A stretch of DNA of 64,000 bases, taken from positions 62,001 through 126,000 of the forward strand of contig JAFSNG010000049.1 of assembly GCA_017447515.1 (NCBI GenBank). The letters are read 5' to 3'. The notes beneath the pieces are model-generated. The model saw only the letters and a program-made list of their open reading frames with translations, ran no database searches and was not told the origin of the DNA. The number at the start of each line of letters is the position of its first letter. Within the stretch, counting starts at the first letter, position 1. Shown piece after piece: positions 1 to 6,514 of this stretch. The DNA is from Prevotella sp. GTDB taxonomy: Bacteria; Bacteroidota; Bacteroidia; Bacteroidales; Bacteroidaceae. The position numbers and the translations under genes were made by a program.

Positions 1-437
1 TTCTTCTCTTTTGACTTAGTTAGGCATTTCCACCATTCTTTCAACTGCTGCCAGCCGCCTGTGCTCCAAAGAGCGAGGAAGATAAGGACGGGCTGGATGA
101 ACAGACGGATAAGACGCAGATTGTCGGTGTTGAGACCAAAGGCATCGATGTGATTGACGTACTGGTTGATGTTGCCAGGGAAGATAGCGACATAGAAGAG
201 GGCTAGTAATGCACCTACCACAGCCTTTTTCTTCCATAGCAGCAGCATACCAAGGCCAAGGGCGATCTCCACTACGCCCGATGCCAGCACCACGAAATCG
301 GTAAAGCCTTCACTGAATTGGAGCCATGTGGGTACCTGTGCCACAAACTCCTGACGGTTGAATGTCAGATGACTGAAACCTGCATAGGTCATAAACAGGC
401 CCAACAGCAAACGGAAAAATGTCTTGAGGTAACTCAT
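1..437 (-). CDS. DoxX-like membrane protein, 3' end outside window
   Basis: The reading frame is open from an ATG at 437 to the left edge, about 145 codons, so the C-terminus is missing. It starts MSYLKTFFRLLLGLFM and holds four likely membrane helices (about residues 5-20, 42-66, 70-88 and 110-128), with the GxxMxxAGxxHL-type first helix usual for DoxX/SURF4-like proteins. Members of this family are small inner-membrane proteins of uncertain role, sometimes linked to redox stress. It is 24 bp downstream of the flavin reductase-like gene on the same strand and is probably cotranscribed with it. Family assignment is fairly safe; function is not known. Confidence 0.75.
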   Translation of the reverse strand, partial: MSYLKTFFRLLLGLFMTYAGFSHLTFNRQEFVAQVPTWLQFSEGFTDFVVLASGVVEIALGLGMLLLWKKKAVVGALLALFYVAIFPGNINQYVNHIDAFGLNTDNLRLIRLFIQPVLIFLALWSTGGWQQLKEWWKCLTKSKEK

Positions 438-461
438 AATTATTGCTTTAATTGAATACTT

Positions 462-1046
462 TTATTTCAGTTGCTTTCCATCAGAGAATGCCTTGCCTAC
501 GGTCTTGCCAAGCTGGATATAGGTGTGGTGAATGGGATCGAAGGTAATCAGTCCCATCTTTTCGACATCAGGCTTGCCGTCCTCAGCCAGATACTTCTCG
601 TCACAAAGGATGTTGACGATTTCAGCAACAAGGTAATAGCCAGTCTCTGACTCGTCAATCTTCTGTTTCACGCGACACTCCAGCGTCATCGGGAACTCCT
701 TGAATACAGGGGCATTAACATTGGGAGCCTTTTCGATTGTCCAGCCAGTTTTTTCCATCTTGTCTGGAGTGTTCCTACCACTGACAATGCCTACATAGTC
801 AGAGGCTACCATTGTCTCAGCCGTTGCGAATGCTACGGTGAGCTCAGGATTCACGGCCAGATTGTCCGTCGTCTGATGAGAGCCGAGTGAGATGACGATT
901 TCGTTCATATCCCACTGACCGCCCCAGGCAGCGTTCATGGCGTTGGGCTTACCTTCTTTGTCGTAGGTGCCGATAATCAGCACGGGTTGTGGCAGTAGCC
1001 ACGCAGTTGATTTGAAACTCTTCATAGTTATTTTCATTTTATTCAT
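462..1046 (-). CDS. Flavin reductase-like (FMN-binding) family protein
   Basis: A 194-residue protein of the flavin reductase-like split-barrel family, cytoplasmic, expected to bind FMN and act as an NAD(P)H:flavin or related oxidoreductase. The N-terminal half carries the usual WLLPQPVLIIGT strand, a KPNAMNAAWGG segment and an ISLGSHQTT segment typical of the FMN site. The start may be the Met at 1046 or the internal Met four codons later (MKITMKSF). No signal peptide. The IS110 element lies immediately upstream, so its original promoter may have been displaced; the 136 bp between them shows no clear promoter box. The substrate is unknown. Confidence 0.8.
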   Translation of the reverse strand: MNKMKITMKSFKSTAWLLPQPVLIIGTYDKEGKPNAMNAAWGGQWDMNEIVISLGSHQTTDNLAVNPELTVAFATAETMVASDYVGIVSGRNTPDKMEKTGWTIEKAPNVNAPVFKEFPMTLECRVKQKIDESETGYYLVAEIVNILCDEKYLAEDGKPDVEKMGLITFDPIHHTYIQLGKTVGKAFSDGKQLK

Positions 1047-1182
1047 TCATAATAACACCAGATCACCTTCAACGAATCCTATGGCGATGCCCTTGCTTTG
1101 CTTTAGCTTCTGGCAGAACCGCATTCTATGCTAAATTCCAAACATTAATTGATATTTAACTATATATTTAACATTTCGAAGA

Positions 1183-2223
1183 TTAGGAAATTTCCTTATT
1201 AGTCCGATAGACATAATCAGGGTTATATTTCACTCTGTCTCTGACCATTGCAACGAGTGCATGCAGCATCTTATTCTTGATGTTGTTGTGTATCAGCAGA
1301 GGATGTTTGCCACGTTCTTTTAGACGTTGATAGTAGTTGTATACATTCATGTCAAACTTGATTGCTGCTAATGCTGCTTGTGAGAGCAGAGATTTAATCA
1401 TCCTGTTGGCAAACGGGCTGACCTGTGGCCTACTGTTGACACTGGTTCCTGATTGCCGCCCAAACGGCGCTATGCCATAGTAGCAGCCTATTTTTCTTGC
1501 GTTCAATTCAAACTTCTGGAAGTTATCCGTATAGACCATCAGGCACGTTGCATTCTGTATACCTATGCCTGGCATGGAGGTGATGATATCAAAGATTTCC
1601 CTAAGTTCGTCATCTGCGGCGATGATATCCTTTATCTTCTGGTCGCATTTGGCGATAGCCTTGTTTACCTCCGTGATGAGATGCTTGCTAGTAAAAGACA
1701 TGAACGCCCTTGCGTCGGATTTCTCCTGTGTGAGCCGCTTTTCGTCCCTTCTAACCTGCAACGATACCTTCTGACGGACAAGGCTGTGACGATACAAGAA
1801 AACCTCTCTCAGGCACGTCAGCGAGGCACTCTGAGGCTTGTGCAGTATCATCTTGTCGTAGTTGCGCATGGCATATTCAGCAATGGCTTTGGAATCAGCT
1901 TTGTCGTTCTTCACTCGCTGGATACCTGCAGAGTGCTTAATTCTATAGGCACATTCAAGCCACATGTCATAGCCAGAGGCATAGAGATGGTTACTCAGGC
2001 CAATACTATAGCCTCCAGTGTTTTCGCCGCAGAAGAGCCAGGAATCAACAGAAGCAGACTCAGACTGAGCCTTTACCCACTTTACTAGACGACGAAAGCC
2101 CGACGTCTTGTTGTCAAACACTTCGTGCACACTTGGAGCACATTCCTTCAATCCCTCTGCCTTAATGAGGGTTGCATCAAACTTTTCTTTGGAGAAATCG
2201 ATGCCGATAAAGATTTTTTTCAT
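1183..2223 (-). CDS. IS110-family transposase (DEDD recombinase)
   Basis: A full-length 346-residue IS110 recombinase. The N-terminal RuvC-like DEDD domain (about 1-160) begins IFIGIDFSKEKFDAT, with the first Asp, then CGENTGGYS with the Glu, and RVKNDKADSKAIAEYAMR with the last acidic residues. The C-terminal Transposase_20 domain (about 210-300) has SMPGIGIQNA and a Ser-rich SGTSVNSRPQVSP segment followed by LLSQAALAA, the region that supplies the catalytic serine in this family. Such enzymes recombine a circular intermediate with target DNA guided by a bridge RNA. No frameshift or internal stop is present, so the element may be active. Confidence 0.93.
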   Translation of the reverse strand: MKKIFIGIDFSKEKFDATLIKAEGLKECAPSVHEVFDNKTSGFRRLVKWVKAQSESASVDSWLFCGENTGGYSIGLSNHLYASGYDMWLECAYRIKHSAGIQRVKNDKADSKAIAEYAMRNYDKMILHKPQSASLTCLREVFLYRHSLVRQKVSLQVRRDEKRLTQEKSDARAFMSFTSKHLITEVNKAIAKCDQKIKDIIAADDELREIFDIITSMPGIGIQNATCLMVYTDNFQKFELNARKIGCYYGIAPFGRQSGTSVNSRPQVSPFANRMIKSLLSQAALAAIKFDMNVYNYYQRLKERGKHPLLIHNNIKNKMLHALVAMVRDRVKYNPDYVYRTNKEIS

Positions 2224-2412
2224 ACCTTTGTACCGTTTTAATGAAGGAATTGGCCAATAGTTGTCTGGTCTTGGACTCTAAATAGGCTACAATGCCGCTG
2301 GCATTCTATCTGGACTTTGCAACTAAGCAGGAAGGACTAAGACGGTTCATAGACTCTAAAGGACTGTAGTCCCTGGATATAGATTCCCTTTCCTGCCGGC
2401 CTCTTCCTCCTT
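2224..2412 (-). ncRNA. Candidate IS110 bridge RNA leader
   Basis: In IS110-group elements the non-coding end 5' of the transposase gene encodes a structured bridge RNA. Here about 190 nt lie between the predicted transcription start and the transposase ATG, close to the roughly 180 nt described for IS621. On the minus strand two hairpins are visible: AATGCC-AGC-GGCATT (2290-2304) and GGAC-TACA-GTCC (2361-2372). Guide loops cannot be assigned without element ends and further copies. Position, size and promoter are seen directly; the RNA function is inferred from the family. Confidence 0.5.
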
Positions 2413-2419
2413 CTGACAA

Positions 2420-2451
2420 CAAAGGTAAGGATTTGGCCGTGATAAAGCAAA
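2420..2451 (-). promoter_or_regulatory. Bacteroidetes-type promoter of IS110 leader and transposase
   Basis: On the minus strand TTTG (plus positions 2448-2451) is followed after 20 bp by TACCTTTG (2420-2427), a full match to the Bacteroidetes -33/-7 consensus. Transcription would start near 2412, leaving about 190 nt before the transposase ATG. Confidence 0.65.
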
Positions 2452-2484
2452 TTCTTCACTGATATATTCTATCAGAGCGCAAAA

Positions 2485-2814
2485 TTAGAGTCCTTGATCA
2501 AGATATTTCTTCACTACATTCTGAGCTTCTTCCTGAATCTGCGTCCACTCACTGTCCTCATGCCAACGGAACGGATTGTTGCGCGTCGTGAATACCTCGT
2601 CACACGCCCAGTCGCTATCTTCTTCATCAAAAGAACTGGCTCCGACAAGTTCTAAGCTCCAGTTCTTATCTGCATCCTCATAGATGTTGAAGCAGAACGC
2701 CTCTACATCATTAGGAATCTCCCTGTGTAGCGTATTGTCAAGCCACATCTCGAAACTCGCATAGCTCAGGCCATGCTGTTCTTTGTTTTTCTTTAGGAAA
2801 TTAAAAATGCCCAT
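2485..2814 (-). CDS. Hypothetical protein, acidic, about 109 residues
   Basis: I do not recognise this protein. The ATG at 2814 gives MGIFNFLKKNKEQHG, a common type of N-terminus, and is preferred over an in-frame TTG at 2856 (14 codons longer). The protein is soluble and acidic, with DEEDSDWACDEVF in the middle and a helical C-terminus (QIQEEAQNVVKKYL). The pattern of a WSLELVGASSFDEED strand followed by a Trp-rich stretch is seen in small Bacteroidales immunity-like or hypothetical proteins, but I cannot assign a family. It lies just upstream of the IS110 element on the same strand. Confidence 0.6.
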   Translation of the reverse strand: MGIFNFLKKNKEQHGLSYASFEMWLDNTLHREIPNDVEAFCFNIYEDADKNWSLELVGASSFDEEDSDWACDEVFTTRNNPFRWHEDSEWTQIQEEAQNVVKKYLDQGL

Positions 2815-2874
2815 GATTATATCGGTAAATATGTCCTTATAATGAATCTCTTTCAAATATATCGTAATTTAATT

Positions 2875-3315
2875 CTACCACTCATAATCCTCAACATAGC
2901 TGTCGAAGTGTACTTCCTCCTTCCAACCAGCCTCGCGGAACAGACTGCGCACTTCCTCTTGGATGGCAGGAGAAATGAGGCGTGTACCGTTGCGATACTC
3001 ATAATAATAGGTACGACAATGCTTGCCAATGAGCCGCTGGCGTACGAATGGCTCTACACGACGAGGCATGTCGGCATTGAAAATATGCATCATGCCTTTT
3101 GCAAACTTCACCTTCTTTGAATTTCGGAAAAGCGAACAGCGTTCTGTACCCACATCCTGATAGCGGGGATTCACACAATGATAAGAACTCCTGATGTCAG
3201 GCATTTGCTGACCCACTAAATAGCGCAGGCACTGCTCCTTCAAAGGGCACTGCTGCGCAAAACATACCGTGTAGCCGTTCTCAGCTTCTTTCTTGAATAT
3301 CTCTTGTTCTGTCAT
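2875..3315 (-). CDS. Conserved Bacteroidales protein with N-terminal cysteines (DUF6078-like)
   Basis: About 146 residues from the ATG at 3315 (MTEQEIFKKEAENGYTVC); an upstream ATG at 3360 adds a less plausible hydrophobic start. Four cysteines near the N-terminus are spaced CFAQQCPLKEQCLRYLV and then HCVNPRY, suggesting a small metal or structural site. The C-terminal half (GMMHIFNADMPRR to GWKEEVHFDSYVEDYEW) resembles proteins annotated DUF6078 in Bacteroides and Prevotella; this is from memory and not verified. Function unknown, cytoplasmic. Confidence 0.6.
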   Translation of the reverse strand: MTEQEIFKKEAENGYTVCFAQQCPLKEQCLRYLVGQQMPDIRSSYHCVNPRYQDVGTERCSLFRNSKKVKFAKGMMHIFNADMPRRVEPFVRQRLIGKHCRTYYYEYRNGTRLISPAIQEEVRSLFREAGWKEEVHFDSYVEDYEW

Positions 3316-3386
3316 AACTTCATTAGCAATTATGGCGCAAAGATACAAATAAATGAGCAAACCACCAAGGGAATTAGGAGAAAGTT

Positions 3387-3452
3387 TTAGTCCGTCCCGT
3401 GCGGACTCTTGGTCCGTAAGGAGCGGACTCGCAGTCCGTAACGTGCGAACTC
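3387..3452 (+). repeat. Three tandem 22-bp dyad repeats
   Basis: Three adjacent 22-bp units (3387-3408, 3409-3430, 3431-3452). Each is an interrupted palindrome of the form GTCCGT-N6/7-CGGACT (the last CGAACT). The array lies downstream of gene 2875-3315's 5' end, in a 350-bp gap before the next gene. On the minus strand a 39-codon open frame, starting ATG TTT TGT GAT at about 3509, runs through the array; it shares its first codons with the carbonic anhydrase gene and is probably not functional. Confidence 0.7.
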
Positions 3453-3523
3453 TATGGCCGCAGGCATGAAACCGTCATTAGTCTTTGTTTCCCTTATATC
3501 ACAAAACATCTTAAATTCATTTG

Positions 3524-3561
3524 CAAAGGTGCGAAAAAATAAAGAATAATTGCTACCTTTG
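3524..3561. promoter_or_regulatory. Divergent promoter pair, copy A
   Basis: TACCTTTG on the plus strand at 3554-3561 would drive the secreted ABM-domain gene; CACCTTTG on the minus strand (3524-3531) points the other way. No good -33 box is seen for either. The 90 bp around it closely resemble the promoter region at 5799-5876 (copy B), including the shared strings ATATCACAAAACAT and AATTGCTACCTTTGTGCC. Confidence 0.55.
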
Positions 3562-3667
3562 TGCCAAGTTTTGAGAAATATTAGGATATTGATTCAGAAA
3601 CAGATAACAGCGGCAAACGTCAATGAGCAGATAAAGCAACTCTATCAGACGTGGGATTAAATCAAAG

Positions 3668-4603
3668 ATGATTATGAAGAAAACAATAATTGCAGTTTTG
3701 GCAATGCTATTTTCAGTTACACTATCAGCACAAGACATACAAGGTTTTGTGACTAAGCAAATACAGACCTATCCGAAGTCCCGTCTGCTTGACATCTATA
3801 AGTCGAGCTTTCAGGACTACATGGGAGCAGAGCATCTGGTATCAGACAGACAGCGTGTGAAGGCTTATCTCGATGAGGAATTACAAACGACCGGTCTTGA
3901 TGACCTGATGCCCTGGTATTATGAGCCTTGTGGAGTAAACGGCCAGTATATTCGTGTCAGCATCAAGGCGATTAAGGAGGATCTGATAACGGAAGATGTG
4001 CTACTCGATGCTTTTATCCGTAGTGCAAACTCTGATATGAGACCAACAGTAGAATCCTGGCGCGACAGATGGCACAAGATTGTTGGTACGATTGACCAGA
4101 TGGAACTCAATCTGCCAAACTACCAGCAAGACCGTGAATTTATCGATAGCATCCTATCCGTCGGCAAATATGCTATCAGCCATTCTCCCGAATATCGCGA
4201 GGCATATCGCCCGCACTATCGGATAGTCGAAAAGGGCATCTTTGAGAATGAGATAAAACCAGTCATAGAATCAAAGACTATGATAGTGAGAATCGCAGAA
4301 ATCGAGGTCCATCCTAAGTATCTGAAGGAGTATCTGGAGGCCGCAAGGAATGTAGGAGCGGAATCTGTGAATAAAGAGCCTGGTGTTATATGCATCTTCC
4401 CAAATCAAATGACGGAAGATGAGAACAAGATTCGCATCGTTGAGATTTACAGGAACAAGGAGGCTTACAAGCATCACCTTACTACTGAGCATTTCCAGAC
4501 TTACAAGCAGGGAACGGTCCACATGGTGAAATCACTCAATCTGGTTGATCTCAGCCCACTTGACAAAGAAGCTATGCCTTTAATATTCACAAAAACAAAG
4601 TAA
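3668..4603 (+). CDS. Secreted protein with C-terminal ABM-like domain
   Basis: A 311-residue protein with a clear signal peptide (MKKTIIAVLAMLFSVTLSAQD, cleavage after about residue 22). Residues 25-195 match the pattern of a secreted Bacteroides family of unknown function (YPKSRLLDIYKSSFQDYMG, then EHLVSDRQRVKAYLDEEL). Residues 205-295 look like an antibiotic-biosynthesis-monooxygenase (dimeric ferredoxin-like) domain: MIVRIAEIEVHPKYLKEYLEAA, EPGVICIFPNQ, IRIVEIYRNKEAYKHHLTTEHFQTYK. ABM domains are usually separate cytoplasmic proteins, so the exported fusion is unusual. It has its own promoter and ends at the point where a GNAT gene on the other strand is cut off. Confidence 0.7.
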   Translation: MIMKKTIIAVLAMLFSVTLSAQDIQGFVTKQIQTYPKSRLLDIYKSSFQDYMGAEHLVSDRQRVKAYLDEELQTTGLDDLMPWYYEPCGVNGQYIRVSIKAIKEDLITEDVLLDAFIRSANSDMRPTVESWRDRWHKIVGTIDQMELNLPNYQQDREFIDSILSVGKYAISHSPEYREAYRPHYRIVEKGIFENEIKPVIESKTMIVRIAEIEVHPKYLKEYLEAARNVGAESVNKEPGVICIFPNQMTEDENKIRIVEIYRNKEAYKHHLTTEHFQTYKQGTVHMVKSLNLVDLSPLDKEAMPLIFTKTK

Positions 4604-4739
4604 TGACTGCCTCAGATGGATAGCCATCGCTCCATTGGTGCATATTGCCGGACTGCCGCATAATCCTCTTTGCAGCATCCATGACTGTCATAATATCAGC
4701 CATATCCGACGGTTGGGCTTCTCTGATAATCCTGCTCAT
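4587..4739 (-). pseudogene. Truncated GNAT acetyltransferase, N-terminal remnant
   Basis: A 50-codon frame starting with ATG at 4739 reads MSRIIREAQPSDMADIMTVM and then DAAKRIMRQSGNMHQWSDGY, which is the N-terminus of a GNAT N-acetyltransferase (usual length about 150-165 residues). Similarity ends after PSEAVI at about 4602, precisely where the convergent gene 3668-4603 ends; the last codons are read antisense to that gene. The acetyl-CoA binding motif is missing, so it is not functional. The ATG overlaps the stop of the NimA-like gene (ATGA), showing that the two once formed a coupled operon. Confidence 0.75.
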
Positions 4740-5251
4740 TCCATTCGTCCCCATTTGAGCTCTTCACCCTGTTTATCATACTGTTTACGCTTGCCTACGG
4801 GAGGTTCTCTAAGGGTAATCTTAACCACTGCTGTACGTTCTAGACTACGGGCAATAGCATCGTCGAAAGCATCCATATGATGAGGGAGAAAACGCTGACA
4901 GATGGCTCTTAATGCCTCAATCTTCTCCACGCGGTCTGTCACAATCTCTGCCTTACCGATGGCAGTTGCCGATTTGTACTGCAGCGTAAAGCTCCCATCT
5001 TTTGGGCCAATTGTAGGCGCACACTTGGTAACAGCCGAGAGGAATACCGTCGGACAGTGCGCTATGCAGTCCAACTTGTCACCCTCCAAGGCACAATGGA
5101 AATAGAAGGTTTTATCGTCTATGCGTGCCAATGACAGGGGTAAACCGTATGGACTCCCATCAGGTCGCGTCATGCTGACTGTTACGTATGGAGCCTTATC
5201 CAACACCTCCAATGCGAAGGCGGCATCCATCTCTCTGCTTGCTTTTCTCAT
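4736..5251 (-). CDS. NimA-like pyridoxamine 5'-phosphate oxidase family protein
   Basis: A 171-residue flavin-binding split-barrel protein of the NimA/PNPOx-like family. MRKASREMDAAFALEVLDKAPYVTVSMTRPDG-type start, FYFHCALEGDKLDCI, and a C-terminal FLPHHMDAFDDAI region match Nim-type nitroimidazole reductases and their many relatives. Members bind FMN and reduce small molecules; most chromosomal copies do not confer drug resistance, so no resistance claim is made. It sits 4 bp downstream of the carbonic anhydrase gene and is coupled to the GNAT remnant. Confidence 0.82.
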   Translation of the reverse strand: MRKASREMDAAFALEVLDKAPYVTVSMTRPDGSPYGLPLSLARIDDKTFYFHCALEGDKLDCIAHCPTVFLSAVTKCAPTIGPKDGSFTLQYKSATAIGKAEIVTDRVEKIEALRAICQRFLPHHMDAFDDAIARSLERTAVVKITLREPPVGKRKQYDKQGEELKWGRME

Positions 5252-5255
5252 AATC

Positions 5256-5813
5256 CTAATCTTTCATATCCTCTAATGCTCCGGTCTCTGAATCAATGAT
5301 AAACCCACGAACTACTATATCCTTCGGCACCAACGGATGGGTCTTGATGGTCTCAACGGTCTTGCGGACAGAGGTTGGTGTGTCCTTAAAACCTTCCAAC
5401 CATTGGTCGAGGTCAATGCCACACTTGCGGATGGTATCGAGCGTCTCATCCGTCACGCCACGGGCAATCATCTCGTGGTGGAAGTGGTCATAGCTCATGT
5501 GGCATGCTCCGCAATGAGAGTGCGCCACCACCATTATCTCCTCTACGCCCAGCTCATAGATGGCGACTATCAGGCTACGCATGGCTGAGTCGAAAGCAGA
5601 GATAACCAGTCCTCCAGCGTTCTTGATAATCTTCGCATCACCATTCTTCAGACCGAGGGCTGCAGGCAGCAGTTCAGTCAGTCTGGTATCCATACACGAC
5701 AACACAGCCAACTTCTTGTCGGGATACTTGTCGGTCAGATATTTCTCGTAGCCCTTCTGAGCTACAAATGTCTTGTTGAATTCAACAATCTGGTCTATCA
5801 TATCACAAAACAT
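5256..5813 (-). CDS. Beta-class carbonic anhydrase
   Basis: A 185-residue beta-carbonic anhydrase, catalysing reversible CO2 hydration in the cytoplasm. The zinc site is complete: Cys40 and the Asp42/Arg44 dyad in SCMDTRL, then His98 and Cys101 in AHSHCGAC. The KNAGG motif is also present. The start may be at 5813 (MFCDM) or at the inner ATG 5801 (MIDQIVEFN), which fits family length slightly better. It is the first gene of the run with the NimA-like protein. The upstream promoter on the minus strand is TATATTTG at 5828-5835. Confidence 0.9.
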   Translation of the reverse strand: MFCDMIDQIVEFNKTFVAQKGYEKYLTDKYPDKKLAVLSCMDTRLTELLPAALGLKNGDAKIIKNAGGLVISAFDSAMRSLIVAIYELGVEEIMVVAHSHCGACHMSYDHFHHEMIARGVTDETLDTIRKCGIDLDQWLEGFKDTPTSVRKTVETIKTHPLVPKDIVVRGFIIDSETGALEDMKD

Positions 5814-5827
5814 ATTAAATCAATGGG

Positions 5828-5865
5828 CAAATATACGAAAAATACATTAATAATTGCTACCTTTG
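5828..5865. promoter_or_regulatory. Divergent promoter pair, copy B
   Basis: TATATTTG on the minus strand (5828-5835) faces the carbonic anhydrase gene; TACCTTTG on the plus strand (5858-5865) faces the rhodanese operon. The region is a near duplicate of 3496-3590, with the 70-bp hairpin element E1 added after the plus-strand -7 box. Confidence 0.55.
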
Positions 5866-5876
5866 TGCCAAGATTT

Positions 5877-5946
5877 AACAAAAGTTGAGTCTCGTCACGA
5901 CTCGGCCAATCATGCAAGCATGTTGGCTCTCGCTGCTCCGAGATTT
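5877..5946 (+). repeat. Leader hairpin element E1
   Basis: A 70-bp segment absent from the otherwise similar copy A promoter, bounded by the short repeat GATTT. It contains a long imperfect hairpin: GGCCAATCATGC, a 2-nt AA loop, and GCATGTTGGCT (11 pairs with one bulge). Its core ACTCGGC-CAAT/TTGG-CTCTCG matches elements at 7749-7809 and 8709-8769. It starts 11 nt after the -7 box and ends 15 nt before the rhodanese start codon, so it would be transcribed as the 5' leader. Confidence 0.65.
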
Positions 5947-5961
5947 GAGAATTATTAGGAA

Positions 5962-6348
5962 ATGAAGAAGATTTTGACTTGCTTATTCGCCGCACTTGGG
6001 CTTACTACTGCTTGTGGCCAGCAGAACTTTGAGAACATGGAAGTGAAGGAGTTTGCAGAACTGATTGCTGACTCCAATGTGGTAATCCTCGACGTGCGTA
6101 AAGCCGATGAGTTTGCCGAAGGGCATATCAAGGGAGCCGTTCTTATTGACCAGTTCCAGAGCGACTTTGTGGAACAGACCCAAGCTAAACTGCCCAAGGA
6201 TAAGATTATCGCTGTCTATTGCCGTAGCGGTCGCCGCTCAGCTAATGCTGCTGGTATACTGGCTGACGTCGGCTATAAGTGTGTAAACCTCAAAGGTGGT
6301 ATCATTGCTTGGAAAGAGGCAAATATGCCAGTGATTAAAGAAGAATAG
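5962..6348 (+). CDS. Rhodanese-domain lipoprotein
   Basis: A 128-residue protein with a lipoprotein signal (MKKILTCLFAALGLTTAC, lipid Cys18), so it is expected to be anchored in the periplasm or outer membrane. The rest is one rhodanese domain: ILDVRKADEFAEGHIKGAVLID and the active loop VYCRSGRRSANAA, whose Cys is the predicted sulfur acceptor. Periplasmic rhodaneses of this size often serve in sulfur transfer or redox repair; the partner is unknown. First gene of a plus-strand run whose leader carries hairpin element E1. Confidence 0.88.
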   Translation: MKKILTCLFAALGLTTACGQQNFENMEVKEFAELIADSNVVILDVRKADEFAEGHIKGAVLIDQFQSDFVEQTQAKLPKDKIIAVYCRSGRRSANAAGILADVGYKCVNLKGGIIAWKEANMPVIKEE

Positions 6349-6351
6349 ACT

Positions 6352-6498
6352 ATGGCATACATGAATAAATACCAGTCAAATGACTATCGGCGTGATGAGC
6401 TGATACGTATTATCGAACATTCCGTGGAGAAACTGACTTTGGCCGAGTTGGAGGCACTATATTATGACATGACGACGAAATCCTATATTAACGATTAA
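6352..6498 (+). CDS. Small conserved protein, 48 residues
   Basis: A 48-codon frame beginning 3 bp after the rhodanese stop: MAYMNKYQSNDYRRDELIRI and then EHSVEKLTLAELEALYYDMT. It is predicted to form two helices and has a regular amphipathic pattern (LIRIIEHSVEKLTLAELEALYYDM). Tight spacing to both neighbours and codon use like theirs support a real gene. Similar short tails occur in Bacteroidales small proteins, but I cannot name a family. Confidence 0.6.
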   Translation: MAYMNKYQSNDYRRDELIRIIEHSVEKLTLAELEALYYDMTTKSYIND

Positions 6499-6514
6499 TT
6501 TAAACTAGACGAAT

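Larger units (their letters stand above)
1121..2460 (-). mobile_element. IS110-family insertion sequence, ends approximate
   Basis: The element consists of an intact IS110 transposase gene, a leader of about 190-240 bp on its 5' side with its own promoter, and about 60-100 bp on the 3' side. IS110 elements normally lack terminal inverted repeats and clear target duplications, and none is visible, so the ends cannot be fixed. The limits given are estimates from a 9-bp sequence (GCATTCTAT) at 1121-1129 that also occurs in the leader at 2301-2309. No second copy lies in the window. Confidence 0.55.

Noticed and set aside
1453..2088. Plus-strand 211-codon frame over the transposase
   Set aside because: It is antisense to an intact IS110 transposase with all family motifs.
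3409..3509. 39-codon minus-strand frame starting ATG TTT TGT GAT
   Set aside because: The first codons derive from a duplicated carbonic anhydrase start and the rest runs through 22-bp repeats; no sign of selection.
4736..5251. Nitroimidazole resistance gene
   Set aside because: Only family-level similarity to NimA-like proteins; most such chromosomal proteins are not resistance determinants and no IS promoter drives it.
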